From: Bathymodiolus brooksi thiotrophic gill symbiont | GTDB lineage: Bacteria; Pseudomonadota; Gammaproteobacteria; PS1; Pseudothioglobaceae | Assembly: GCF_903642095.1 (NCBI RefSeq) | Contig: NZ_CAHJWD020000272.1 | Span: forward strand, 1-14,132 | Reading direction: 5' to 3' | DNA: 14,132 bases | In this document: one piece after another, positions 1 through 7,569 of the stretch | How positions within the stretch are numbered: the first letter of the stretch is position 1 | Layout of the letters: every line of letters starts with the position of its first letter | Translations under genes and position numbers: made by a program | Notes under the pieces: model-generated | Databases searched by the model: none | What the model was told of the DNA's origin: nothing | Seen by the model: the letters and a program-made list of their open reading frames with translations, nothing else

Positions 1-3000
1 CCCCAATTATATGGTGTTAAAGACAACAACACCAAACAGTATATAGCCTCTGTAACCACAGACGACAAAGGGCATTACTCTTTTTTAGAAAGTCATATTA
101 CTTATGGCTATAAAGCCTATATTGTTGAAGCGGTAAGTGGAACTTATGTTGATGAAGCAAGAATGAGGAGTGCTAAGGTTAACGGTAAAACAGATGCTGA
201 GGCTGAAATTGATGCCACCGTAACTTTAAATTCTCAGGAACCTATACAAAGTATTACTTACTTAAAAGAAGGCAATGTTGAAGAAGTTGCTATCACGCCA
301 GCAACAGATATTGTTGTTAAAGTATTAGAGAGGGAGAATAACTTTTCAGAGGCAATAAGAGAGCAAGTTGCTCGAAATACGATAAGCGGTTTGCTGGGTG
401 CAGTAGCACCTGATGATTTGAATTTATTTACAACTCAACCGATTGACTTAAGTGAGCCTTTACAGGTTGAAAATTCTCAGGATAATCAAAAAGTGTATTC
501 GTCGTTAATGTTGGGTTTGTCTCAATTGCAACAAGATACTGGAAAAAGTATAGCAGAGATTTCCGCAGAGCTCTCGCAAAGTATTAATGTTCAGAATCAA
601 AATGAAGCGGTTCAAGATTCTGCATTATTGTCGCAGTTCAGAGAAAGTTTCAGAGAGTCAATGAAGCAAGACAACCAAGCAGGTAAAGATACTGGCATTC
701 AGACGCTTGAAGATGAGGTGGCTAATGTTGTTACTACCAATGCATATTTAGAAAATGTGGCTTACAAGCCTAACGACAAAGTGGTTAAAGATGGTATTGA
801 ATACACATGTAAAGCATGGCCAAATGGGGCTTGGTGTGCTTCCCCTATTTATAAGCCGGGTTCGGCGTTATCATCAAGGGCATGGAGTACTGATGGTGGC
901 ATTGCTAATGTCGTTGAAAGTGATACAGATATTAGCAACATAAATTACTGGTCAAACCAAGTTTATGTGGCTGGCAACAAAATATATTACGAGGGTAAGG
1001 CTTATGAATGCAAGGGCTGGCCTTATACAGGATGGTGTCAATTAAGGGAGCCGGGTGCCAATGGATGGAAAGACGCTTGGAGAGAATACACGGGTAGTTA
1101 TGAGGTGGCGGATAATGTTAAACAAGACAACGATAATAAGAGTGATAATGCCGTTAAAGAAGAACAAAAGGGGCAAGCTAAATTAGCCTTAGAGAGACCC
1201 TTATTGCAATTAGACCAAAGTGATGGACAATATACTCTATTGATATACGCCACTTATACAAATAATTCAAACAGACCTAATGGCTATGTTTTGTATAAAG
1301 ATGGGCAACAAGTAAAAGAAGTTGCGTGGTCTGATACGCAAGATACAATAGCCAGTGAGCATGGTTTAAAAGATGACGATATACATCGATATTTTGTTAA
1401 AACTTATCGCACTCTTGCTCGTGCTGCCAATGAAAAGGATTATTCTAATGCCAGTATTATTCAAATTGTCAAAGCCAAGAAAGCAACTGAGTCGGCAACC
1501 AATCAGCCACAATCTTTATTAACAACGAGTATCTTATCTTTCACAGGGGCGGTTGGTCACAATAGTGGAAAAATTTATATCAATGGAGGTGATGGGGACG
1601 GTAATTTAACTATAAGCAGTTCAGATACAAGCATAGCTCGAATAACTGCAATTCCTAATCATGCAAATCAATTTATCATTGAAACAATGGCAGTAGGCAG
1701 CACTTCTATTGTTATTCAAAAAGAAGCGAGTAGCGATCAAATTTTTGTAGCGAGTAATGTCATTAATATTCTCGTTGTTGTTGAAAACGCAACACCTGTT
1801 GTTGCATCTGATAAAACACCCGGAAAGCCTGTTATCGCTTGGTTGGCTACTTCCATAGCCTATGGCGATTTTGGATTAAAATGGAATATGTGGTGGGGAG
1901 ACAGAGCGACAACTGCAAAATTATATGTTGATGATGTGGTAGTATCAACTGCAACATTGGATGATTTTAGCGAAAGCAAGGGCGCACAAAGAGGTGGGTT
2001 TGGCTATGCAAATGCAGTTACTACCGATACAGATCATACATTTAAAATAGCGTTGTGTAATGGCGATATTTGCACTGTTAGTAATGAAAAAACGGTTAAA
2101 TTTTTAGCACAAAATAGCGTGCCACCTACAACACCACCTACAACACCACCTACAATACCTACACCACCTACAACGCCACCACCTGCACATTTTAGTAGCA
2201 ATCATTTTGCGGTAGGTTACCTACCTTCTTGGGGTGTCAATTGGTTTAGCAAGGCAAATGCATCAAGTTCACAGATGGTTGATATAGATCCGCTTTATAC
2301 CCATGTGGTCATCTCATTTGTGCAGCCAAATATTGCTTATGTCAAAAATAGTAACAGTTTTCAAGGGACAGGCATTGGATTTAGTGCTACATTTGATGCG
2401 GTTAAAGAAGCTGTCAAACTATTAAAAGCCAAAAATGTCAAAGTGTTGCTGGCAGTTGGCGGTGCTACCTATAATAATTGGACTGCTTTGGCAAATAATA
2501 CGGGTGCACACAGGCAGGCTTTGGTTGACTTGGTAACCGATTTAGACTTAGATGGACTTGATGTGGATTATGAAATTAATGGCACAGATGACGGCAACAT
2601 CGTGCAGTATTATAAATCTATTAAAGTTTTGTATTCTATTACTCAACAAACCAATACCTTATTAAGTATTGCAGGCTGGTCAACGGGTGCTGATTGCACG
2701 GCACAAACCCAAAGTGACGCTAGTTGCACAGGAAAAATTTCTTTTTGGAGTGGCAATGCTGGACGCGAACGCCTTGTTTTTAATAAGATGAGAGCAGATA
2801 ATTTAGAGCCGAATGATGTTTTTGATTACACTGCCATAATGTCTTATGATGGTAGTTTTAAGCGATTTGACCCTGTTTTATTGTATAAGAATTACCAAGA
2901 AATATACAGTGGAAAACTTGCCATTGGTTTTGAATTGGCAACCGAAGCTTGGGGTGGTGCTGAGTTAGTTTCCACAAATGCTGAAGCCAGAAGTTGTGAA

Positions 3001-6000
3001 GGCACTACTAAATCATCTATGTTGGGAGGGGATTCTTATCATATTTTTGATGCAAAAAAACCTTACTCAGTTGAACGCTTTGTTGACTTCATAAAAACCC
3101 AACCCAATAGTGGTGTTATGTTGTGGTCTATGTATAAAACAGCAGGTGCCCCTCCATCTTGTGGTAAGGCTTTGGGTTATCAAGCCTTCAATGAATCAGT
3201 TAGGCATTTTTTAGGTGGTGCGGCTTTAACTGAAGAAGAGCAATTAGCCAAAGATATTGATGAGATAAATGCACAAATATCCACCTTTAAAAGCACCCCT
3301 AAATATATTAAATTAGTAAGTGATGCAAATATATTAAGTGGATTTAATCTTGACATAACCGCCATTACCACTGCAATTACAAATGCTGCAAGTGCTTATT
3401 CTGGTGAGAAAAATGTCGCATTAAAAACCACTTTAGAAAACTACTTAAAGACAATAAATACTACTTTTTTACAGCAAAAATCAATGTATGAAATCGCTTT
3501 ATTAAAGCACAATGCAGAAATTGAGGCAGCAAGAGAGCAGGCACGAACTGTGGCCGTATATCAAAATCTTAGGATTAAAGTTGATGCTGGTATATTAGAC
3601 ATTAAGACAAGTCTTGATACCAGTATTACCACAGCCTTAGCAAGAGAAATTTTCAATGACGACACAAAGACCGAAGTTCAGGCTGAAATTGACATACAAA
3701 AAGCACTGATTGGTCAATTTCAAACAAAGGTTACCACAGAAAAAAATACTTTAGCAGGGCTACTTAGTCAGATAAGTAACACCTATTCAGAGGAAAACTC
3801 GCAAACTTTGGTGGCATTAGAGCAAACTTATATTATCAAAAAGCAGGCACTGAAAGTTGAATTTGCTTTGTTGATCAATACGGCAATAGTTGCTATTAAT
3901 GCATTAAAACCTGATGACGATAAAGTAGATGAAGATGGGGAAACAGGTGTAACTCCACCTCCTTCAGGTGGTGATAATAGTGATAATAGCAATGTTACAG
4001 AGATTAATATATTAAGTTATTTTGACCAACAAACCGTGGCCAATGGCTCAGGTGTTTCCATTATTTTGACATATAAAAAAGAGGCTGATATCCACTTTAG
4101 AGATGCCAAAATTGTAATCAGCGGTGATGCTCAATACATACCAGGCATTATTGCACCCGCTATGAGTTGGGTTAATCCAAAAGAAGAGTATGGCTATGAC
4201 AATGCCACTAACAAAGTTTTAACCACGCTGATATTTGATACTTTTGCCAAGAAGTATGTGGATACTTTGTTTGGTGGTATTGGGTCAACAATAACAATAA
4301 ATTTTTGGCCAGCAGCACCGATTAACTTAGGTGGCATTAAAGTTGTGCAAGTAACCCCAGGAAAAGTAACAATAGCACAAGAAGATGCCAAAAAAGCCAA
4401 GCCAAATAGGGCGGATTTGGTCGTCTTAAAAGTCAAAGGCTGGCCAAGCACATTGGCTATGGGAACCGTAACTGATAATGATTTTGGGCTTAATCAAAGG
4501 TTTTTTGACAGTAAAGTGGATGCGATTTTCAAATACGAAGGTGATGGTTTTGGCGATAGAGGTGATGTCATTGAGCCTATTGTAACAACACAAACTATTA
4601 GGCAAGCGCGAGAAATAGAGGCATTAGATGATACGGGTAAAACTAGAGTAATGCCGACTTTAGTTGTTTATACTGCTAATGGTAGTGGTGGCGGTTTGGC
4701 ACAAAATGACATTAAAACCAATTACAAAACAGAGAACTCTATAGACAGCTCAGATAATACTGTGATTGAGGACAGTAATTTGGTTAAGCATTTTAGAAAT
4801 ACCATTAGAATGGCTGCCAATATGCAGGCTAATAAAGATGATGACCATCCTAATCCAGCAACCATTGTATTGGATGCTGATTTATTTGGTGAGTGGCAAA
4901 AGAACAAACTGAATGGCACTTTCCAAAATGAGTATTGCGGCGGTAGTGATGATATTGACTGTGAAAATTATCAGACCATATTAGTTAGAGAAGCAATGCT
5001 TACTGCCATTGAAGCAGAAAAAAACTATATGGTTAAAAAATATTCATCCATTGCAACGAATGCCACTAAAACAGAAGATGTAAATAGATTAGAGATAGTT
5101 TATCAACTTAATGACATCAAGGCAAAAATTACAGAAGCCAATATTAAAAATAACATTAAAGGCTGGGTTCAATCACAAAACTTTATGATTAAAGAATTTG
5201 CTCCAGATGTTGCTTTTGGTTGGGTGATTAATTTATGGAATCCTGGTAGTGCACATTGGGTGCATAAAAAATATACTGGTGAGCGTGATGTTTGGAATAA
5301 TGCCTCAAAAGGTGTGGCTGTATTTTCTAAGTGGATTGGTGCTTATGATGATAACGACTATCGACCAGACTTTTTAACTTTTGACAAATATGAGCGAGAT
5401 GGTTTTGGTGCAGCAGGCAAACCTAGTTATGCTTTTTCTTCTAGGGAATGGGATAACTATTTAATGTATGTTAAACAAATTACCGATTTCATTGGAACGC
5501 CAGCGATGTTGTGGCAAATTCCAGGTGGACATATGGTTACCAAAACAGAAGATTTAAGTGGCGAATCGCACTTGTGCACTGACAATGAATCAGATGGTTG
5601 TTTTAGACATTTGGACACGGCAATATATGGCGGTCATTCTGCTTCGGGTGGGTCGTATTTCATGGGAGACAAAGAAATTGGCACAGATGTGGGCAATATT
5701 AGACAAGATATTTTAAACATTGCGCTTAGTGGTTCTCATTACAATGGTGCCACCAAGGTTGGCGACCTATTAGGTCAAGATTCAAGCCACAACTGGGGTG
5801 CTAGTGAATTAAGGCATTCTGTGTTTTCCAATGCCTTTGCTATTTTATGGGGTGGTGGCGAGACAACAGGTTCTGTGCCTATTTCTACCAATAAAACGGG
5901 TGGCTATAATTGGCTAAAAAATAAGATTGTTGATTACAGAGAAAACGGTGGCATACCGTTATATCACAACGAAACCAGTGATAGTAGCACGAATGCCTTA

Positions 6001-7290
6001 ACTTCTGTTGCGACTCTAAACACAGCATTAACCAGTGTAAGTCTTGCAAATGATATGAATAACAATGTCTTGTTGTTCAATGCTGCCCCCGGAAGTTGGA
6101 TACCTTCTTCCCTTTATAAGTGGGAAGATTTCTTGGAAGCCTTAAAGGCCATGCACAATACGGGTATTTCAGGTGAAAAATACTGGTTATTTGACGAAAG
6201 TGATAGTAACGAACAAAAGCAGAAATATGCTAAAGTTGCCATCGCCTCCTTTTTGGCACAAAGCATGCAAGAAACTATTCAATATAATGCGTGTGATGAA
6301 AACTCTTGGCAATTTTTCAAAGATGCCAATACTAGCAAGGCAGTTGCCGACTCTATTGCCAGAGGTGATTTTACAATTGATCAGCCAATGGATGCGGCTT
6401 GTGGGCAATTAGGTCAAGTTTATGCGGATTATGGCGTGGACAGTAATGGTATTGACAACCCTTATTCATGCCCAAGAGCACCAAAAATGGAAGTAACGGC
6501 AATAACCAACGCCAAATATTATGCTGCTGCAGGGCCAGTATTTGCAGCACCAGATGCAGTGTTGAGTGATTTAGGATTGTTACTTGATGGCAAGCCCGGT
6601 CGCTGGGAAGATTCAGGTGATTGTGCTGGTAAGCCAGCAACTGCTGATAATTTTAAAGACCCAAAAATTGAAGGCTGGGCAAGAGATGAATGTAAAGTTT
6701 ATAAAGGTCAAAAAGCAGGCAGTTTTGTTTGGGATGGCTCTAGTAAACGCTCACTTGAAGGTTGTGGCTGGTGGGGTCGTGGCGTTATCCAAACGACTGG
6801 CAGGGAAAACTTTGGTAAACTCAATCATTTTGTTGGCAGAAGCCATGTTGACAAGGATTTGATTAACAAAAATGTTGATTGGAAAGGTGGCGTTGTTAAT
6901 GTTAAAGCACCCCCTGAGAATCCACTTTATGCAGGTATGGATCTTTGTGCCAATCCAGAATTAATTTGTAGCTCCACAGAGCACAAAGAGATTAAGTGGG
7001 TTGCAGGATTGTTTTACTGGATGAATTCAGTTCAAGCATATGAGGGCGGTGGCATATATCAAGACTGGAACTACAAAACAGAGCTGAAAAAATATGTTGA
7101 TAGTAACTTTGGTGAAAACAACTATCAGCCATTAAATGGCACCTCCTTTATTGATTCTATTTCTGGTATTGTTAATCGTGGTTGCCCTGATGACGAATGT
7201 CCTGATGTTGGTAAAGTGCATGCCAAAAAAGAAAGGGCTGATAATTTCAAAAAAGTAATGAAAGGGCTGGGTATTACGCTTACTAATTAG
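1..7290 (+). CDS. Giant multidomain chitinase (GH18 + unknown domain + GH19-like), 5'-truncated by window edge
   Basis: Probably a secreted enzyme that binds and hydrolyses chitin outside the cell. The frame is open from base 1 and runs 2429 codons to TAG at 7288-7290. There is no stop between base 1 and the ATG at 163, and the residues before that ATG read as a normal beta-sandwich segment (DDKGHYSF-type motif), so 163 is not the start. The start codon and any signal peptide lie upstream. Module order by nucleotide: carboxypeptidase-regulatory/SdrB-like beta segment (1-230); helical region with a TPxT-type motif (288-710); two chitin-binding modules (739-900, 937-1095); Fn3-like (1183-1480); Ig-like (1516-1785); ChiA N-terminal domain (1816-2109); Pro-Thr linker (2119-2187); GH18 (2203-3222); helical spacer (3226-3950); beta module (3994-4380); unrecognised domain (4408-about 5960); GH19-like (about 6112-7275). 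No frameshift or internal stop is seen. The two recognisable catalytic domains keep their key acids. The gene lies upstream of gspCDEF in the same direction, which fits a T2SS substrate (inference). Confidence 0.9.
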   Translation, partial: PQLYGVKDNNTKQYIASVTTDDKGHYSFLESHITYGYKAYIVEAVSGTYVDEARMRSAKVNGKTDAEAEIDATVTLNSQEPIQSITYLKEGNVEEVAITPATDIVVKVLERENNFSEAIREQVARNTISGLLGAVAPDDLNLFTTQPIDLSEPLQVENSQDNQKVYSSLMLGLSQLQQDTGKSIAEISAELSQSINVQNQNEAVQDSALLSQFRESFRESMKQDNQAGKDTGIQTLEDEVANVVTTNAYLENVAYKPNDKVVKDGIEYTCKAWPNGAWCASPIYKPGSALSSRAWSTDGGIANVVESDTDISNINYWSNQVYVAGNKIYYEGKAYECKGWPYTGWCQLREPGANGWKDAWREYTGSYEVADNVKQDNDNKSDNAVKEEQKGQAKLALERPLLQLDQSDGQYTLLIYATYTNNSNRPNGYVLYKDGQQVKEVAWSDTQDTIASEHGLKDDDIHRYFVKTYRTLARAANEKDYSNASIIQIVKAKKATESATNQPQSLLTTSILSFTGAVGHNSGKIYINGGDGDGNLTISSSDTSIARITAIPNHANQFIIETMAVGSTSIVIQKEASSDQIFVASNVINILVVVENATPVVASDKTPGKPVIAWLATSIAYGDFGLKWNMWWGDRATTAKLYVDDVVVSTATLDDFSESKGAQRGGFGYANAVTTDTDHTFKIALCNGDICTVSNEKTVKFLAQNSVPPTTPPTTPPTIPTPPTTPPPAHFSSNHFAVGYLPSWGVNWFSKANASSSQMVDIDPLYTHVVISFVQPNIAYVKNSNSFQGTGIGFSATFDAVKEAVKLLKAKNVKVLLAVGGATYNNWTALANNTGAHRQALVDLVTDLDLDGLDVDYEINGTDDGNIVQYYKSIKVLYSITQQTNTLLSIAGWSTGADCTAQTQSDASCTGKISFWSGNAGRERLVFNKMRADNLEPNDVFDYTAIMSYDGSFKRFDPVLLYKNYQEIYSGKLAIGFELATEAWGGAELVSTNAEARSCEGTTKSSMLGGDSYHIFDAKKPYSVERFVDFIKTQPNSGVMLWSMYKTAGAPPSCGKALGYQAFNESVRHFLGGAALTEEEQLAKDIDEINAQISTFKSTPKYIKLVSDANILSGFNLDITAITTAITNAASAYSGEKNVALKTTLENYLKTINTTFLQQKSMYEIALLKHNAEIEAAREQARTVAVYQNLRIKVDAGILDIKTSLDTSITTALAREIFNDDTKTEVQAEIDIQKALIGQFQTKVTTEKNTLAGLLSQISNTYSEENSQTLVALEQTYIIKKQALKVEFALLINTAIVAINALKPDDDKVDEDGETGVTPPPSGGDNSDNSNVTEINILSYFDQQTVANGSGVSIILTYKKEADIHFRDAKIVISGDAQYIPGIIAPAMSWVNPKEEYGYDNATNKVLTTLIFDTFAKKYVDTLFGGIGSTITINFWPAAPINLGGIKVVQVTPGKVTIAQEDAKKAKPNRADLVVLKVKGWPSTLAMGTVTDNDFGLNQRFFDSKVDAIFKYEGDGFGDRGDVIEPIVTTQTIRQAREIEALDDTGKTRVMPTLVVYTANGSGGGLAQNDIKTNYKTENSIDSSDNTVIEDSNLVKHFRNTIRMAANMQANKDDDHPNPATIVLDADLFGEWQKNKLNGTFQNEYCGGSDDIDCENYQTILVREAMLTAIEAEKNYMVKKYSSIATNATKTEDVNRLEIVYQLNDIKAKITEANIKNNIKGWVQSQNFMIKEFAPDVAFGWVINLWNPGSAHWVHKKYTGERDVWNNASKGVAVFSKWIGAYDDNDYRPDFLTFDKYERDGFGAAGKPSYAFSSREWDNYLMYVKQITDFIGTPAMLWQIPGGHMVTKTEDLSGESHLCTDNESDGCFRHLDTAIYGGHSASGGSYFMGDKEIGTDVGNIRQDILNIALSGSHYNGATKVGDLLGQDSSHNWGASELRHSVFSNAFAILWGGGETTGSVPISTNKTGGYNWLKNKIVDYRENGGIPLYHNETSDSSTNALTSVATLNTALTSVSLANDMNNNVLLFNAAPGSWIPSSLYKWEDFLEALKAMHNTGISGEKYWLFDESDSNEQKQKYAKVAIASFLAQSMQETIQYNACDENSWQFFKDANTSKAVADSIARGDFTIDQPMDAACGQLGQVYADYGVDSNGIDNPYSCPRAPKMEVTAITNAKYYAAAGPVFAAPDAVLSDLGLLLDGKPGRWEDSGDCAGKPATADNFKDPKIEGWARDECKVYKGQKAGSFVWDGSSKRSLEGCGWWGRGVIQTTGRENFGKLNHFVGRSHVDKDLINKNVDWKGGVVNVKAPPENPLYAGMDLCANPELICSSTEHKEIKWVAGLFYWMNSVQAYEGGGIYQDWNYKTELKKYVDSNFGENNYQPLNGTSFIDSISGIVNRGCPDDECPDVGKVHAKKERADNFKKVMKGLGITLTN
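739..1095 (+). other. Tandem chitin-binding modules (CBM5/12 superfamily, CBM73-like)
   Basis: Two related modules of about 50 residues sit at 739-900 and 937-1095. Each has the pattern of a Tyr/Val strand, an Asn-Asp or Gly-Asn turn, G-x-x-Y-x-C-K, then W-P-x-x-x-W-C, and a later P-G...W/AW. The shared core is CKAWPNGAWC in the first and CKGWPYTGWC in the second. The Cys pair probably forms a disulfide and the Trp residues are likely chitin-stacking positions. This core matches the cysteine-containing chitin-binding modules attached to marine chitinases and lytic monooxygenases. The exact CAZy family (5, 12 or 73) cannot be settled by eye. Confidence 0.75.
1816..2109 (+). other. ChiA-type N-terminal domain (ChiN, Ig-like fold)
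   Basis: This stretch of about 98 residues begins PGKPVIAW and continues with WNMWWGDRATTAKLYVD and later IALCNGDIC. These match, in order, segments of the N-terminal domain of Serratia-type ChiA as I recall them (PGKPTIAW, WNLWNGDTGTTAKV, VALCNADGC). In that family the domain sits directly before the GH18 barrel and helps guide the chitin chain to it. Here a Pro-Thr linker separates the two. Confidence 0.8.
2122..2184 (+). repeat. 12-bp tandem repeat encoding a Pro-Thr linker
   Basis: The unit CCACCTACAACA is perfect at 2122-2133 and 2134-2145. Variants follow at 2146-2157 (last codon ATA) and 2164-2175 (last codon ACG), with a 6-bp partial copy between them. The product is a PPTT-type linker between the ChiN domain and the GH18 barrel, typical of flexible spacers in secreted glycosidases. 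The copy number may vary between strains by slippage. Confidence 0.85.
2203..3222 (+). other. GH18 chitinase catalytic domain
   Basis: This is a (beta/alpha)8 barrel of about 340 residues. It opens with FAVGYLPSWG (strand 1). The second conserved motif is KVLLAVGG at 2440-2463, where the usual SxGG serine is Ala. The catalytic motif DGLDVDYE at 2551-2574 fits DxxDxDxE exactly, with the proton-donor Glu at 2572-2574. MSYD at 2839-2850 matches the strand-6 motif, and the GVMLWSMY segment near 3112-3135 carries the Trp of the last strand. All residues for the retaining, substrate-assisted GH18 mechanism appear present, so an active endo- or exochitinase is expected. The preceding ChiN domain suggests the ChiA-like branch. 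Confidence 0.9.
3226..3950 (+). other. Long helical (coiled-coil-like) spacer, no recognised family
   Basis: About 240 residues rich in Ala, Glu, Lys, Leu, Ile, Gln and Thr, with almost no Pro, Gly or Trp until an acidic tail and a TPPPSGG linker near 3930-3975. Repeated EIxAQI, EIEAAREQA and EVQAEID patterns suggest amphipathic helices. It separates the GH18 half from the second half of the protein and may act as a rigid stalk. I recognise no family. Confidence 0.5.
3994..4380 (+). other. Beta-rich module, possible carbohydrate-binding or Ig-like domain
   Basis: About 130 residues with alternating hydrophobic strands, for example VSIILTY, AKIVISGDA, VLTTLIFDTF, STITINFW and IKVVQVTPGKVTI. 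It lies directly before the unrecognised domain and may be an accessory or binding module for it. The beta character is evident from the pattern, but no family signature is recognised. Confidence 0.45.
4408..5960 (+). other. Large unrecognised domain, possible uncharacterised glycoside hydrolase
   Basis: This region of about 510 residues lies between two carbohydrate-active parts. It begins ADLVVLKVKGWPSTLAMG and contains barrel-like strand/motif units: DAIFKYEGDGFGDRGD, RVMPTLVVYTANGSGGG, ATIVLDADLFGEW, VAFGWVINLWNPG, a DFLTFDKYERDGFG segment (5368-5409) and AMLWQIPGGHM (5503-5535). It later has SYFMGDKEIG and FAILWGGGETTG. Candidate catalytic acids are Asp 5383-5385 and Glu 5392-5394, plus the Asp/Glu cluster near 4537-4572. 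The density of Trp, Gly, Asp and Glu at strand ends looks enzymatic rather than structural. I do not recognise the family, so the enzymatic role is inference. Confidence 0.5.
6112..7275 (+). other. Divergent GH19-like (lysozyme-fold) chitinase domain
   Basis: The C-terminal domain of about 385 residues carries the GH19 landmarks in order. SFLAQSMQET (6247-6276) corresponds to the family's FLAQ-x-x-HET motif, with the catalytic Glu kept at 6271-6273 and His replaced by Gln. A further Glu follows at 6298-6300 in CDEN and could be the second acid. GCGWWGRGVIQTTG (6760-6801) corresponds to YYGRGPIQLTG, and a WVAGLFYWM segment near 6997-7023 corresponds to the AxWFW motif. Many Cys residues suggest disulfides. 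GH19 enzymes invert at the anomeric carbon, unlike GH18. The divergence leaves room for another lysozyme-fold activity. Confidence 0.75.
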
Positions 7291-7298
7291 TAACCTTT

Positions 7299-7334
7299 TA
7301 AAAAATCTCTTTAATCAAGAGGTTTTTTATTTTT
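7299..7334 (+). terminator. Intrinsic terminator of the chitinase gene
   Basis: Nine bases after the stop codon, a 12-bp stem (AAAAAATCTCTT at 7300-7311, AAGAGGTTTTTT at 7317-7328, one G-U pair) encloses the 5-base loop TAATC. The right arm ends in six T, followed by ATTTTT. The A-run on the left arm suggests it could work in both directions, although the only nearby genes are on the + strand. Confidence 0.8.
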
Positions 7335-7358
7335 GTTAAAATGAGACTTTTGTATAAA
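7327..7358 (+). promoter_or_regulatory. Candidate upstream promoter for the gsp operon
   Basis: A good -10-like TATAAA lies at 7353-7358, but no well-spaced -35 is seen: TTGTTA at 7333-7338 leaves only 14 bases. If used, transcription would start near 7366 and give gspC a leader of about 200 bases containing the 7412-7439 hairpin. AT-rich DNA makes such matches common by chance. Confidence 0.25.
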
Positions 7359-7411
7359 TATGAATTATCAGGCATTCACTTTTCACCTACTTGGTAATTT
7401 TTTAAACCCAG

Positions 7412-7439
7412 TTTTAACCTTGCTAGGGCAAGGTTAAAA
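7412..7439. repeat. Perfect 12-bp inverted repeat, hairpin without U-tract
   Basis: TTTTAACCTTGC (7412-7423) and GCAAGGTTAAAA (7428-7439) are perfect reverse complements around the tetraloop TAGG. No T-run follows on either strand, so it does not look like a standard intrinsic terminator. It could be an operator, a structured leader element, or one copy of a dispersed intergenic repeat. A smaller inverted repeat, CAATTT/AAATTG, follows at 7448-7464. Confidence 0.7.
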
Positions 7440-7510
7440 GGAATTTTCAATTTGAAAAAAATTGAATTTTGTCAATCATTTGTATTTATGCAAAGGCTTT
7501 AAAATAAGTA

Positions 7511-7562
7511 TTTTTTTTTAAAAAAAAGTGGTAGAACTAACAGGGTAAATTCATTGTAAAAT
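7511..7562 (+). promoter_or_regulatory. Candidate gspC-proximal promoter with A/T tract
   Basis: T9 at 7511-7519 is followed directly by A8 at 7520-7527. A -10-like TAAAAT lies at 7557-7562 with only a weak -35 (TAGAAC, 7532-7537, 19-base spacing). A start 7-8 bases after the -10 would fall at or next to the gspC ATG, giving a leaderless or nearly leaderless message. The A/T tract would then sit where an UP element binds. This is only a candidate, given the base composition. Confidence 0.25.
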
Positions 7563-7569
7563 AACGCCC

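Noticed and set aside
163..165. ATG at 163 as the start of the chitinase gene
   Set aside because: The same frame is open back to base 1 and encodes a coherent domain, so this ATG is internal.
2122..2184. Short tandem repeat as a possible CRISPR array
   Set aside because: The units are 12 bp with no spacers and encode a Pro-Thr linker in frame.
6173..6862. Overlapping 70-90 residue frames on both strands within the GH19-like region
   Set aside because: All lie within the continuous chitinase frame, show no family features and reflect low stop density only.
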